This document shows, piece after piece, positions 26,448-33,739 of a stretch of DNA of 64,000 bases. Position 1 is the stretch's first letter, and each line of letters begins with the position of its first letter. Origin of the DNA: Thioalkalivibrio sulfidiphilus (GTDB taxonomy: Bacteria; Pseudomonadota; Gammaproteobacteria; Ectothiorhodospirales; Ectothiorhodospiraceae); NCBI RefSeq assembly GCF_000377945.1, contig NZ_KB898932.1, forward strand, positions 17,846 to 81,845, read 5' to 3'. The translations under genes and the position numbers were made by a program. The notes beneath the pieces are model-generated. The model had not been told where the DNA came from. It worked only from the letters and a program-made list of their open reading frames with translations, and ran no database searches.

Positions 26448-27731
26448 TCAGATGAGTCGGGTGGTGCCCGTAAGCCGCTTGCCTTCAAACCAGAAGGCCT
26501 CGATGCCAATACTCGCCAGCAGGTCCAGAATCTCCTGATCAGGCTTCGTGGGGGTGAGGAGCGCAAGATCGACCTTGTCCAGCCGATCTCGGAACGATCT
26601 CCAACGGTAGTCGAACAACTGACCAATAGCCTGGCGGATTTGGGTGCGCCCCGACACGCCGGAGGTTTCTGTCTTGGCCTCGATCAGCAGCCATCTGCCG
26701 CGCTGCCAGTCCTCTATGAGGAGGTCATACTCGCTTTCCTTGGGCAGCAGCTTCCATTCGACCGCCCGCAGAAACCGGTTGACGAGTTCGTTGTGCCGCC
26801 TTCGGATGACAACCTTGCGCCTGGCAAGGTTCGCGACCGCCTCTTCTTCAGCCTTCAGTCCAACGGTCCTTGGCTCGGGAACACGTAAGGGCTTGGCTCT
26901 CGGGGCTTTTGCGAAAGTCGTTGTCCACGCATAGACATCCAGCTCAAACGCATCCTTGATTCCACGCGTGCCGATCAATCTACTCAGTGAAACTGCTCCC
27001 TGGGCGTCCGGCTGCTTACCAATGCTCTTAAGCAGGTCGCGGGTCCTTGCGTTCATGATGGGGAACCGCCGCTGCGGGTCCAGGCAAGCGAGTGTCGGTG
27101 CGAGGCCATTCATCATTGATGTTGTGCCGCCCCGGGGCGTTGTGAAGTCAGACAGTGTCAATACCCTGTTGGCGACATTCGCTATTTTAGTTTCCACGTC
27201 GGTCGATTTCATGGACACCATCGTGAATGCCTTGCAGATGGCGCCTGCATGCCTGTCGACCTGTTCCAGAAAGCCAGGGCGCAGCGACTTGTAGTAGTTC
27301 GTGATGCCCGAGGGTGTTGCCACGATCCATTCCGCCTGTTCAGAGCGTAGCCGGAGTCGACGCTCAAGCGCACGTGAGAGATCCTGATCCGTCCATCCGG
27401 GCGGTAGATCAAGCCATGCCGCCAGAAGGCCGTTTCTCCACGTTCGCCCTGCTGCGAGCATGTGGGATTCGCCGTTCACCCAGGAACATCTGATCAACAT
27501 CTTTAGGAACTCGGGATCACGACGTGCCTTTCCTGGTGCGGCCTCCCAAAGCGCCCGAATCAGCTTGGCCGTGCGCCGCTCCTGGGTTACCCATTCCTTT
27601 GCCTTGGGCCCAGGATTGAAAACAGGAAGCTTCTGCACTAACGGATCTCCCCATTCGTAAACGGCCGGGAGGTAACGACTATTCTTGTTTTGGCACTTTG
27701 TCTTTGTCCGATTCGTCGCCGCTGTCGGCAT
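26448..27731 (-). CDS. PD-(D/E)XK-type nuclease, last gene of the TAC operon
   Basis: Protein of 427 residues. The C-terminal 95 residues form a restriction-endonuclease-like core: Asp in EYDLLIEDW (near 336), EAK in WLLIEAKTE (near 350), then RTQIRQAIGQLFDYRW, the Gln-helix typical of this fold. The N-terminal 330 residues (including the WEAAPGKARRDPEFL and GGTTSMMNGLAPTL regions) I do not recognise; they may bind DNA or a trigger. The only good start is ATG 27731, inside the SecB-like gene (53-nt overlap), implying translational coupling. Codon use is less GC-biased than in neighbours, a sign of acquisition. Probably a defence nuclease; the target is unknown. Confidence 0.72.
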   Translation of the reverse strand: MPTAATNRTKTKCQNKNSRYLPAVYEWGDPLVQKLPVFNPGPKAKEWVTQERRTAKLIRALWEAAPGKARRDPEFLKMLIRCSWVNGESHMLAAGRTWRNGLLAAWLDLPPGWTDQDLSRALERRLRLRSEQAEWIVATPSGITNYYKSLRPGFLEQVDRHAGAICKAFTMVSMKSTDVETKIANVANRVLTLSDFTTPRGGTTSMMNGLAPTLACLDPQRRFPIMNARTRDLLKSIGKQPDAQGAVSLSRLIGTRGIKDAFELDVYAWTTTFAKAPRAKPLRVPEPRTVGLKAEEEAVANLARRKVVIRRRHNELVNRFLRAVEWKLLPKESEYDLLIEDWQRGRWLLIEAKTETSGVSGRTQIRQAIGQLFDYRWRSFRDRLDKVDLALLTPTKPDQEILDLLASIGIEAFWFEGKRLTGTTRLI

Positions 27732-28227
27732 TCTTAAGCAGATACATTGGCACGGGAATGGGCGGAATGCCCATGCGGGCGCAGGTGCCCTGTACGTACT
27801 CCCGCCAGTATGGCCAGACGTGATAACCCACGTTGTAGCGGACGAACTCTGCTAGGGCGGGGCGCAGGGTCTCGTCCTCGACACCATCGCGGATCTCGTA
27901 GTGGGCGCTGAAGTTCGCCTCGATTTCCACGTAAACGGCATCCTCATCGACTTCCTCGGTCTCGGACAGCCGGGCATTGTCCACGAGCCGCACACCCGCC
28001 TGGAAGTGGCATACTGCGATTATGCGTTGCGATCCGCTATCCTCATCCGAGACTTTGAGAATGTTCACCTTTCCGCTTGGTGTGCCCCGGTATTGGGGCA
28101 CGAGATCCAGATCAACGTCGGGATAGGGCAAAAGGAGGCCATCCCTGCAACGGATAGTGCTGTTGCGCAGGTACACACCCTGGATGGTCAGCGCTTTGGC
28201 AGCCGTCTCGATGAGCGACTTGTCCAT
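27679..28227 (-). CDS. SecB-like chaperone of a toxin-antitoxin-chaperone system
   Basis: Protein of 182 residues, the size of the solitary SecB-like chaperones of TAC systems (M. tuberculosis Rv1957 is about 181). The C-terminal helix region HVWPYWREYVQGTCARMGIPPIPVPMYLL matches the SecB pattern FPYAREx...GxPxLxLxP. The strand ending AVYVEIEANFSAHYEI corresponds to the SecB beta-sheet core. In TAC systems this chaperone binds the antitoxin C-terminus and protects it from proteolysis, so that loss or diversion of the chaperone frees the toxin. It starts 3 nt after the antitoxin stop. The acidic tail (DSGDESDKDKVPKQE) is encoded across the start of the nuclease gene. Confidence 0.78.
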   Translation of the reverse strand: MDKSLIETAAKALTIQGVYLRNSTIRCRDGLLLPYPDVDLDLVPQYRGTPSGKVNILKVSDEDSGSQRIIAVCHFQAGVRLVDNARLSETEEVDEDAVYVEIEANFSAHYEIRDGVEDETLRPALAEFVRYNVGYHVWPYWREYVQGTCARMGIPPIPVPMYLLKNADSGDESDKDKVPKQE

Positions 28228-28230
28228 GGC

Positions 28231-28620
28231 TCAGGCCGCGGTTTTCCAGTGGTCCATGGGGCTGACGACATTGCCGGTCCGCTTGTAACGGACCTTGGGA
28301 CGGCCCAGGGTAACCTTCGCGATGGACTCAGAAATCCAGCCTTCGGCTTGGGGCCGTCTTAGACTGATGTTCGCCTCTCGACCCAGTGCAAAGCATATAT
28401 CCGCCAGTGTGCGCAGCGTCATATTCCGGGATCCGCTCAGGATTTGGGAGATATATCCCTTGCTTGTACCCATGCGGTCAGAGAGCTCCGTCTTGGTGAC
28501 CCCTGCATCTTCCATTTCCTTCCAGATTGCCTCGGTTACCTGGGTGATGAGGCGTTCCTGGGCCACCAGCCTAGCATTGTCAGAGTTTTCGGTGGTCCAT
28601 CGATCCAGAAAATCGGTCAT
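28231..28620 (-). CDS. XRE/HigA-type antitoxin with C-terminal extension
   Basis: Protein of 129 residues. A Cro/C1-type helix-turn-helix lies at about 35-85 (AGVTKTELSDRMGTSKGYISQILSGSRNMTLRTLADICFALG). The ATG overlaps the toxin stop as ATGA, so synthesis is coupled. About 40 residues follow the DNA-binding domain (from AEGWISESIAKVTLGRP to SPMDHWKTAA). In TAC systems such a tail is the chaperone-addiction segment recognised by the SecB-like partner, and I infer the same here. It should repress the operon through the palindrome at 29031-29048. Confidence 0.82.
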   Translation of the reverse strand: MTDFLDRWTTENSDNARLVAQERLITQVTEAIWKEMEDAGVTKTELSDRMGTSKGYISQILSGSRNMTLRTLADICFALGREANISLRRPQAEGWISESIAKVTLGRPKVRYKRTGNVVSPMDHWKTAA

Positions 28621-29027
28621 GTGTCCTGCTCCTCGATTCGTCGCCAGTTCTGAATCACACGGTTCGTGTCCTGCTGGGCCAGCTTCTGTCCCTTCTTGAA
28701 AGCGAAGTGACTGATATAGAAAACCCCTGGGAAGCGACTGGAGAACCATCCGTAAGCGCGCAGTTTGTCCACCTTGATGGCATAGAAATGCTTGCCGTTG
28801 GGGAGCTTACCCTCGGTGTTCCAGTAATCTGGGGATCGCAGCCGCCCCGTGTCCGCCAGTTGTTCCCGCCGCGCGGCCAACCGAGCCAAACAACCGTCGC
28901 GCTTCCCCGCCGTGATCGAGGCGAGCGCGTCCTTCAGGCTTGGCGGCATCCAGAAGCCCCCTTGGGACCCCGGAGGCCGCTCCTCGCAGTAGCGGATAAC
29001 AAGTTTAACTCCCCGATATTCCTCCAT
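28617..29027 (-). CDS. RelE/HigB-type toxin
   Basis: Protein of 136 residues. The C-terminal half fits the RelE/HigB/gp49 fold: LPNGKHFYAIKVDKLRAYGWF, FYISHFAFKKGQKLAQQDTNRVIQNWRRIEE. In this fold the basic and aromatic residues of the sheet form the mRNA-cleaving site, so the likely activity is ribosome-dependent or free mRNA cleavage. The N-terminal 45 residues (including GGFWMPPSLKDALASITAGKRDG) extend beyond minimal RelE. Gene order toxin-antitoxin-chaperone is that of HigBA-SecB TAC modules. No Shine-Dalgarno precedes the ATG. Confidence 0.8.
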   Translation of the reverse strand: MEEYRGVKLVIRYCEERPPGSQGGFWMPPSLKDALASITAGKRDGCLARLAARREQLADTGRLRSPDYWNTEGKLPNGKHFYAIKVDKLRAYGWFSSRFPGVFYISHFAFKKGQKLAQQDTNRVIQNWRRIEEQDT

Positions 29028-29030
29028 GGA

Positions 29031-29048
29031 GTTTACTTATAAGTAAAC
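29031..29048. promoter_or_regulatory. Perfect 18-bp palindromic operator of the TAC operon
   Basis: GTTTACTTATAAGTAAAC is its own reverse complement, centred 12-13 nt upstream of the toxin ATG. On the minus strand it contains TATAAG, a likely -10 element placed so that transcription would begin at or near the ATG. A weaker dyad with the same half-site (AGTTTA and TTAAACT) follows at about 29057-29073. Binding by the XRE antitoxin is inferred. Confidence 0.75.
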
Positions 29049-29189
29049 AAATGTCCAGTTTATTCCATTTAAACTCACTCTGGTAGGGAGAATTGGGCCG
29101 CTGTGGTGCTTTAGGTTGGGAGCGAAGTCCTGGACACGCTCAGGAAGGCAGGAATTCGCGGACGCTATGCTCCTCCTCCTGGCCGGAGG

Positions 29190-29372
29190 TCAGGAGAGAT
29201 CGATGGCGTAGCGTTTGAGATCCTCGAGACTGACCACCTCCAGGGTCTTCTCATGGGTGGCCATGAGTACCACCGAGGGTGCGGCGCCGGCCTCCAGGGC
29301 CTCCTTCCATCTCGCCGCGCACAGGCACCAGCGATCCCCGGGGCGCAGGCCAGGGAAACCGAATTCCGGTTT
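29190..29372 (-). pseudogene. DUF2237 gene remnant (3' half only)
   Basis: Sixty codons in the same frame as the dodecin gene follow its TGA directly and end with TGA at 29190-29192. They read KPEFGFPGLRPGDRWCLCAA and continue with RWKEALEAGAAPSVVLMATH, then SLEDLKRYAIDLS. This is the C-terminal half of the DUF2237 family as I know it (about 120 residues, with the GDRWCLCAxRW signature). The N-terminal half and its start codon are missing, replaced by the dodecin gene. No independent ribosome binding site or start is seen. Probably a deletion remnant. Confidence 0.7.
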
Positions 29373-29579
29373 TCAGTCCTCCAGCCGGAAGCCGATCTTG
29401 ATCGTCACCTGCCAGTGGGCGATCTGGCCGTTCTCGATATGGCCCCGTGTTTCCACCACCTCGAACCAGTCCATGTGGCGCACGGACTTGGCGGCCTTGG
29501 CAATGGCGGTCTTGATGGCGTCGTCGCTGCCGGTGGTGGAGGAACCGGTCAGTTCCAGGGTCTTGTAGACGTGTGACAT
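29373..29579 (-). CDS. Dodecin (flavin-binding)
   Basis: Protein of 68 residues, the normal length for dodecin. The sequence [20 protein letters not shown], then a helix ([13 protein letters not shown]) and the strands [14 protein letters not shown] and [14 protein letters not shown] follow the beta-alpha-beta-beta fold. The Trp in DWFEV sits where dodecins stack the isoalloxazine ring. It forms a dodecameric cytoplasmic shell that stores or buffers flavins. It is transcribed toward the DUF2237 remnant. Confidence 0.92.
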   Translation of the reverse strand: MSHVYKTLELTGSSTTGSDDAIKTAIAKAAKSVRHMDWFEVVETRGHIENGQIAHWQVTIKIGFRLED

Positions 29580-29721
29580 GGTGCGTCTCCTCGTGATGGT
29601 TTTTCAGGCTGTGACAACTTACTCCTCGACTTGAGCGTAGCGGATGAACGGACCGTTCGCACAAACAGCTGTCACGGCCGGGCGCGCTTTTGGGTATGCT
29701 TGATGTATGCAGGGAGAACAA

Positions 29722-30429
29722 ATGGATGTGCGCAAGGTGGTGATCCTGAACCCCAAGGGGGGCTCAGGTAAGACGACCCTTGCCACCAATCTGGTCGCCT
29801 ACTATGCCCTGCAGGGTCTGCTGCCGGCGCTGCTGGACATGGACAGCCAGGGCTCAAGCACCCGCTGGATCGGCAAGCGCTCCGCGGAATGGCCCCGGGT
29901 CCACGGCCTGAAGGGTTTCGGGCTGCCGAGCAACGTCACCCGCAGCTTCGCCCTGCGGCCGCCGCCCGAGACCCGGCGGCTGGTGGTGGATACCCCCGCG
30001 GGCCTGCCCCGGGACGAGTTGCGGGAGATCACCCGGGATGCCCACCGCATCCTGGTGCCGGTGATGCCCTCGGACATCGACATCCACGCCGCCACCCGTT
30101 GCATCGCCGACCTGCTGCTGGTGGCCAAGATCCCCCGGCCCGACAACCGCATCGCGGTGGTGGCCAACCGGGTCAAGCCCAACACCCTGGTGTTCCGTTC
30201 CCTGATGCGCTTCCTCACTTCCCTGCAGATCCCGGTGGTGGGGGTGCTGCGGGATACCCAGAACTACGTGCGTGCCTTCGAGGCGGGCGTCGGGGTGCAC
30301 GAGATGAAGGGCGGGACCCAGGGACGGGACGTGGAACAGTGGGAAACCCTGCTGGCCTGGATCGAGGAAGGGCAGGTGCCTGTGCCGGAGAGCCTCTGGA
30401 GCGATCCCGAGGAGTCGCGCTCGGCGTAG
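29722..30429 (+). CDS. ParA-family ATPase
   Basis: Protein of 235 residues. I chose the ATG at 29722, with AGGGAG 5-6 nt upstream, over an earlier ATG at 29707. It has a deviant Walker A (PKGGSGKTTLATNL), Walker A' (LDMDSQGSS) and Walker B (RLVVDTPAG). The C-terminal region is ParA-like (VVANRVKPNTLVFRSLMRFL). No parB gene is adjacent, so a role in chromosome partition is unlikely; orphan ParA proteins position other cargo. It is monocistronic, followed by an inverted repeat that may end transcription. Confidence 0.85.
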   Translation: MDVRKVVILNPKGGSGKTTLATNLVAYYALQGLLPALLDMDSQGSSTRWIGKRSAEWPRVHGLKGFGLPSNVTRSFALRPPPETRRLVVDTPAGLPRDELREITRDAHRILVPVMPSDIDIHAATRCIADLLLVAKIPRPDNRIAVVANRVKPNTLVFRSLMRFLTSLQIPVVGVLRDTQNYVRAFEAGVGVHEMKGGTQGRDVEQWETLLAWIEEGQVPVPESLWSDPEESRSA

Positions 30430-30495
30430 GTCGGCCTTCAGGCCGACAACGATGCTTCGGTTGGCGCTCGAGTCGGCCTGAAGGCCGACCTACGG
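30427..30495. repeat. GTAGGTCGGCCTTCAGGCCGAC inverted repeat (R6)
   Basis: The arms TAGGTCGGCCTTCAGGCCGA and its complement (near 30472-30494) face each other around about 25 nt. Each arm is itself partly palindromic (TCGGCCTTCAGGCCGA). It directly follows the parA stop codon, may act as terminator, and differs from the other families. Confidence 0.85.
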
Positions 30496-30544
30496 GTAGC
30501 GCAGAGTGTGCACGCCGAGGGTTGCTGCTCAGGGCTATGCCGGG

Positions 30545-31117
30545 TCAGGCCCGGATCACGGCGCCGGTACGCACATCCCGGATCTCGCTCGGCCGGTCCC
30601 GGCCGCCCACCTTGCCCGCCAGCACACCGTCCAGCAGATGGCCCAGTTGCGCGGCTACCGTCTCGTCGGTGCGCGCCGGTTCCTCGCCGGCCAGGTTGGC
30701 GCTGGTGGAGACGATGGCGCCGGCCTCGCGGCACAGGGCTGCGGCCAGGGGGTGGTCGGTGACCCGCACCGCCAGGGTATCGTGATCGCCGGTGAGCCAG
30801 CGGGGGGTGTCTGGACGCACCGGCCAGAGCCAGGTCACCGGGCCGGGCCAGGCGGCATGGGCCCGGGCGGTGGTCTCCGGGTCCAGGGGCAGGAGGTAGG
30901 GTTCGAGCTGGGCGGCCTCGGCGGCGATGAGGATCAGTCCCTTGGAGACTTCGCGCTGCTTGATGGCCAGCAGCCGGGTCACGGCCTCCTCGTTGCGGGG
31001 ATCACAGCCCAGGCCGAACACCGCCTCGGTGGGGTAGGCGATCACGCCGCCGGCGCGGATCAGCGCGCCGGCGCGGCGCACATCCTGGATCAGAGGCATG
31101 GGGTCGTCGCGGGACAT
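30545..31117 (-). CDS. tsaC: Threonylcarbamoyl-AMP synthase (TsaC/YrdC)
   Basis: Protein of 190 residues, as for E. coli TsaC. The family pattern is GVIAYPTEAVFGLGCDPRN, KQREVSKGLILIAA, then PGPVTWLWP and the nucleotide-binding end SANLAGEEPA. It makes threonylcarbamoyl-AMP from threonine, bicarbonate and ATP for the t6A37 tRNA modification. An internal ATG 18 nt into the frame is an alternative start. It lies downstream of topA on the same strand, an arrangement frequent in gammaproteobacteria (topA, smg, dprA, tsaC), but is here separated by an R5 repeat. Confidence 0.93.
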   Translation of the reverse strand: MSRDDPMPLIQDVRRAGALIRAGGVIAYPTEAVFGLGCDPRNEEAVTRLLAIKQREVSKGLILIAAEAAQLEPYLLPLDPETTARAHAAWPGPVTWLWPVRPDTPRWLTGDHDTLAVRVTDHPLAAALCREAGAIVSTSANLAGEEPARTDETVAAQLGHLLDGVLAGKVGGRDRPSEIRDVRTGAVIRA

Positions 31118-31130
31118 GGGCGGCGTGCTG

Positions 31131-31298
31131 CTAGCCCGAATGTTTCATGAATTCGCGCGATGATCGCGCAGGATATTGGCCGCACAGGGGGTTTTCCTCG
31201 GTCTGCCGTATGGTCCAATACGGCTCTCCCTCGGAAAACCCCCTGTGCGGACAAGAGACAAGCGAGGACGTGCGCAATTCATGAAACATTCGGGCTAG
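31131..31298. repeat. TAGCCCG-type long palindromic element (R5, copy 1)
   Basis: Near-palindrome of 168 nt. The terminal arms are CTAGCCCGAATGTTTCATGA and its complement. Inner arms are CCGCACAGGGGGTTTTCC / GGAAAACCCCCTGTGCGG and the centre is GCCGTATGGTCCAATACGGC. A second copy in opposite orientation lies at 59017-59188. It ends 2 nt before the topA stop codon. Confidence 0.93.
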
Positions 31299-31300
31299 GA

Positions 31301-33703
31301 TCAGCGGGTCAACCCGGCCCCGGATTCGCCACCGGAGGCGGCGCTTTTCTTGGCGGCGGCCTTCTTGGGCGCTGCGGCCTTTTTCTTCGGCGCCGCCTTC
31401 TTCACGCCGCGCCGGCCCTTGCGTTCGGGGGCCGCGGCCAGCAGGGCCTGGCATTCTTCCAGGGTCAGGCTCTTGGGATCACGATCCTTGGGGATGCGGG
31501 CGTTCTTGTTGCCGTCGGTGATGTAGGGGCCGTAGCGGCCGTTGACCACCTGCACGCCCGCCTCGTCGAACACCCGGATGTACTTGTTGGCATCCGCTTC
31601 CTTCTTCTCGGCCACCAGCTCCAGGGCACGGGCCAGTTCGATGCTGAAGGGGTCGTCCTCGGGCTTCAGGGAGGCGTAGCGGCTGCCGAACTTCACGTAG
31701 GGGCCGAAACGGCCGATGTTGACCGACACAGGTTCCCCTTCAGGGGTCTCGCCCAGCTCCCGGGGCAGCTTGAACAGCTCCAGGGCCTCTTCCAGGGTGA
31801 CCGCGTCCATCTTCTTGCCCGGCGGCAGGCCGGCGAAGCGGGGCTTCTCCTCGTCGTCCTTGGTGCCGATCTGCACCACGGGCCCGTAACGGCCCATGCG
31901 CACGCTCACCGGGCGGCCGCTCTTGGGGTCGATGCCCAGCTCCCGGGACTGCACTGCCTCGGCGCGGGTGACCGTGGCCTCCTTCTCCTCGATCTGTTCC
32001 TTGAAGGAGGACCAGAAGCCCTCCATCACCGGCACCCATTCCTTCTCGCCCCGGGAGATCTCGTCCAGCTCGTCTTCCAGGCGGGCGGTAAAGTCGTAGT
32101 CCACGTACTGGGTGAAGTGCTGGGTCAGGAATGCGTTGACGATGCGCCCGATGTCCGTGGGGATGAAGCGCCGGCTGTCCATCTCCACGTATTCCCGTTG
32201 CTGCAGGGTGGAGATGATGCTGGCGTAGGTGGAGGGACGGCCGATGCCGTATTCCTCCAGGGCCTTCACCAGGCTGGCCTCGGTGTAGCGGGGCGGCGGT
32301 TCGGTGAAATGCTGTTCGGCACGCAGGGCCTCGAGCTTGACGATGTCGCCTTCCTCGAGCGGCGGCAGGATGCGCTCGTCGCTCTCTTCCTTGGCGTCGT
32401 CCTTGCCTTCCTGGTAGACGGCCATGAAGCCCGGGTCGCGCACCGAGGAGCCGGAGGCGCGGAACAGGTGGCGTTCGCTGCCGGCGGCCAGGTCCGCGGA
32501 CACGGTGTCCAGGGTGGCGTGCTGCATCTGGCAGGCCACGGTGCGCTTCCAGATCAGGTCGTACAGCTTGAACTGGTCCGTGGTCAGGTGGCGCTTGACC
32601 TCCTCGGGGGTGCGCATCACCGAGGTGGGACGCACGGCCTCGTGGGCCTCCTGGGCGTTCTTGGCCTTGGTCTTGTACTGGCGCGGGTGCTCGGGCAGCT
32701 TGTCGCGGCCATAGCGCTGCTCGATGAGCCTGCGGATCTCGGCGATCGCCTCACCGGCCAGGGTCACCGAGTCGGTACGCATGTAGGTGATCAAGCCGAT
32801 GGGACCTGCGCCCAGGTCGATGCCCTCGTAGAGCTGCTGGGCCACGCGCATGGCTCGGCTGGCGGAGAAGCCCAGCTTGCGCACCGCCTCCTGTTGCAGG
32901 GTGGAGGTGGTGAACGGCGGCGCCGGGTTGCGCCGGCGCTGTTTCTTCTCGATGCGCGCCACGCGCAGCTTGCCGTCGGCGGCGGAGAGCAGGGTGTTGC
33001 GGGCGGCGCTGGCGGTGGCCTCGTCGGCGATGTCGAACTGGTCGAGCTTTTTGCCGTCCAGGGTATGCAGCTTGGCGTTGAAGGCCTGGCCGGACTTGTC
33101 GAGGTCCGCCTCCAGGGTCCAGTACTCGCGGGTCTGGAAGCGCTCGATCTCTTCCTCGCGCTCCACGATCATGCGCAGGGCGGGGCTCTGCACCCGGCCG
33201 GCGGACAGGCCGCGCTTGATCTTCTTCCACAGCAGCGGCGAGAGCTTGAAGCCCACCAGGTAGTCCAGGGCGCGGCGCGCCTGCTGGGCGTTGATCAGGT
33301 CGAAGGACAGGCCGCGGGGATGCTCGATGGCCTCCTTCACGGCGCGCTGGGTGATCTCGTAGAACACCACCCGCTGCACCTGCTTGTCGTCCAGCACCCC
33401 CCGTTCCCTGAGCAGCTCGTAGAGGTGCCAGGAGATGGCTTCACCCTCGCGGTCAGGGTCAGTGGCCAGCAGCAGGGAGTCGGCCTTGCGCAGGGCCTTG
33501 ACGATGCTTTCCACGTGCCGCTCGTTGCGGTCGATCACCTGGTAGTTCATGCGAAAGCCGTGATCCGGGTCCACGGCGCCTTCCTTGGGGACCAGGTCGC
33601 GCACATGGCCATAGGACGCCATCACCTCGTAATCGGGTCCGAGGTATTTCTTGATGGTCTTGGCCTTGGCGGGGGATTCGACGATGACCAGGTGTTTACT
33701 CAT
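31301..33703 (-). CDS. topA: DNA topoisomerase I
   Basis: Type IA topoisomerase of 800 residues that relaxes negative supercoils. The N-terminal Toprim domain shows LVIVESPAKAKTI and LLATDPDREGEAI. The catalytic Tyr lies in GLITYMRTDS near residue 315. The C-terminal region lacks the CxxC zinc ribbons of E. coli TopA and instead has topoisomerase C-terminal repeats (VRMGRYGPVVQIG, VNIGRFGPYVKFG, VVNGRYGPYITDG), then a Lys/Ala-rich tail (KKAAPKKKAAAPKKAAAKK). Genes smg and dprA lie upstream on the same strand. Confidence 0.95.
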   Translation of the reverse strand: MSKHLVIVESPAKAKTIKKYLGPDYEVMASYGHVRDLVPKEGAVDPDHGFRMNYQVIDRNERHVESIVKALRKADSLLLATDPDREGEAISWHLYELLRERGVLDDKQVQRVVFYEITQRAVKEAIEHPRGLSFDLINAQQARRALDYLVGFKLSPLLWKKIKRGLSAGRVQSPALRMIVEREEEIERFQTREYWTLEADLDKSGQAFNAKLHTLDGKKLDQFDIADEATASAARNTLLSAADGKLRVARIEKKQRRRNPAPPFTTSTLQQEAVRKLGFSASRAMRVAQQLYEGIDLGAGPIGLITYMRTDSVTLAGEAIAEIRRLIEQRYGRDKLPEHPRQYKTKAKNAQEAHEAVRPTSVMRTPEEVKRHLTTDQFKLYDLIWKRTVACQMQHATLDTVSADLAAGSERHLFRASGSSVRDPGFMAVYQEGKDDAKEESDERILPPLEEGDIVKLEALRAEQHFTEPPPRYTEASLVKALEEYGIGRPSTYASIISTLQQREYVEMDSRRFIPTDIGRIVNAFLTQHFTQYVDYDFTARLEDELDEISRGEKEWVPVMEGFWSSFKEQIEEKEATVTRAEAVQSRELGIDPKSGRPVSVRMGRYGPVVQIGTKDDEEKPRFAGLPPGKKMDAVTLEEALELFKLPRELGETPEGEPVSVNIGRFGPYVKFGSRYASLKPEDDPFSIELARALELVAEKKEADANKYIRVFDEAGVQVVNGRYGPYITDGNKNARIPKDRDPKSLTLEECQALLAAAPERKGRRGVKKAAPKKKAAAPKKAAAKKSAASGGESGAGLTR

Positions 33704-33739
33704 GGCCTGGTGTCCGTGCTCCGTGGGTGCTTGGGTGGA

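Noticed and set aside
29373..29375. Dodecin TGA as a selenocysteine codon
   Set aside because: Dodecin has its normal length and C-terminus at this codon, and no selenocysteine insertion hairpin is evident. A deletion remnant explains the downstream frame better.
29722..30429. Plasmid or chromosome partition locus
   Set aside because: There is a ParA-like ATPase but no parB and no parS-like palindromes next to it, so a partition system is not supported.
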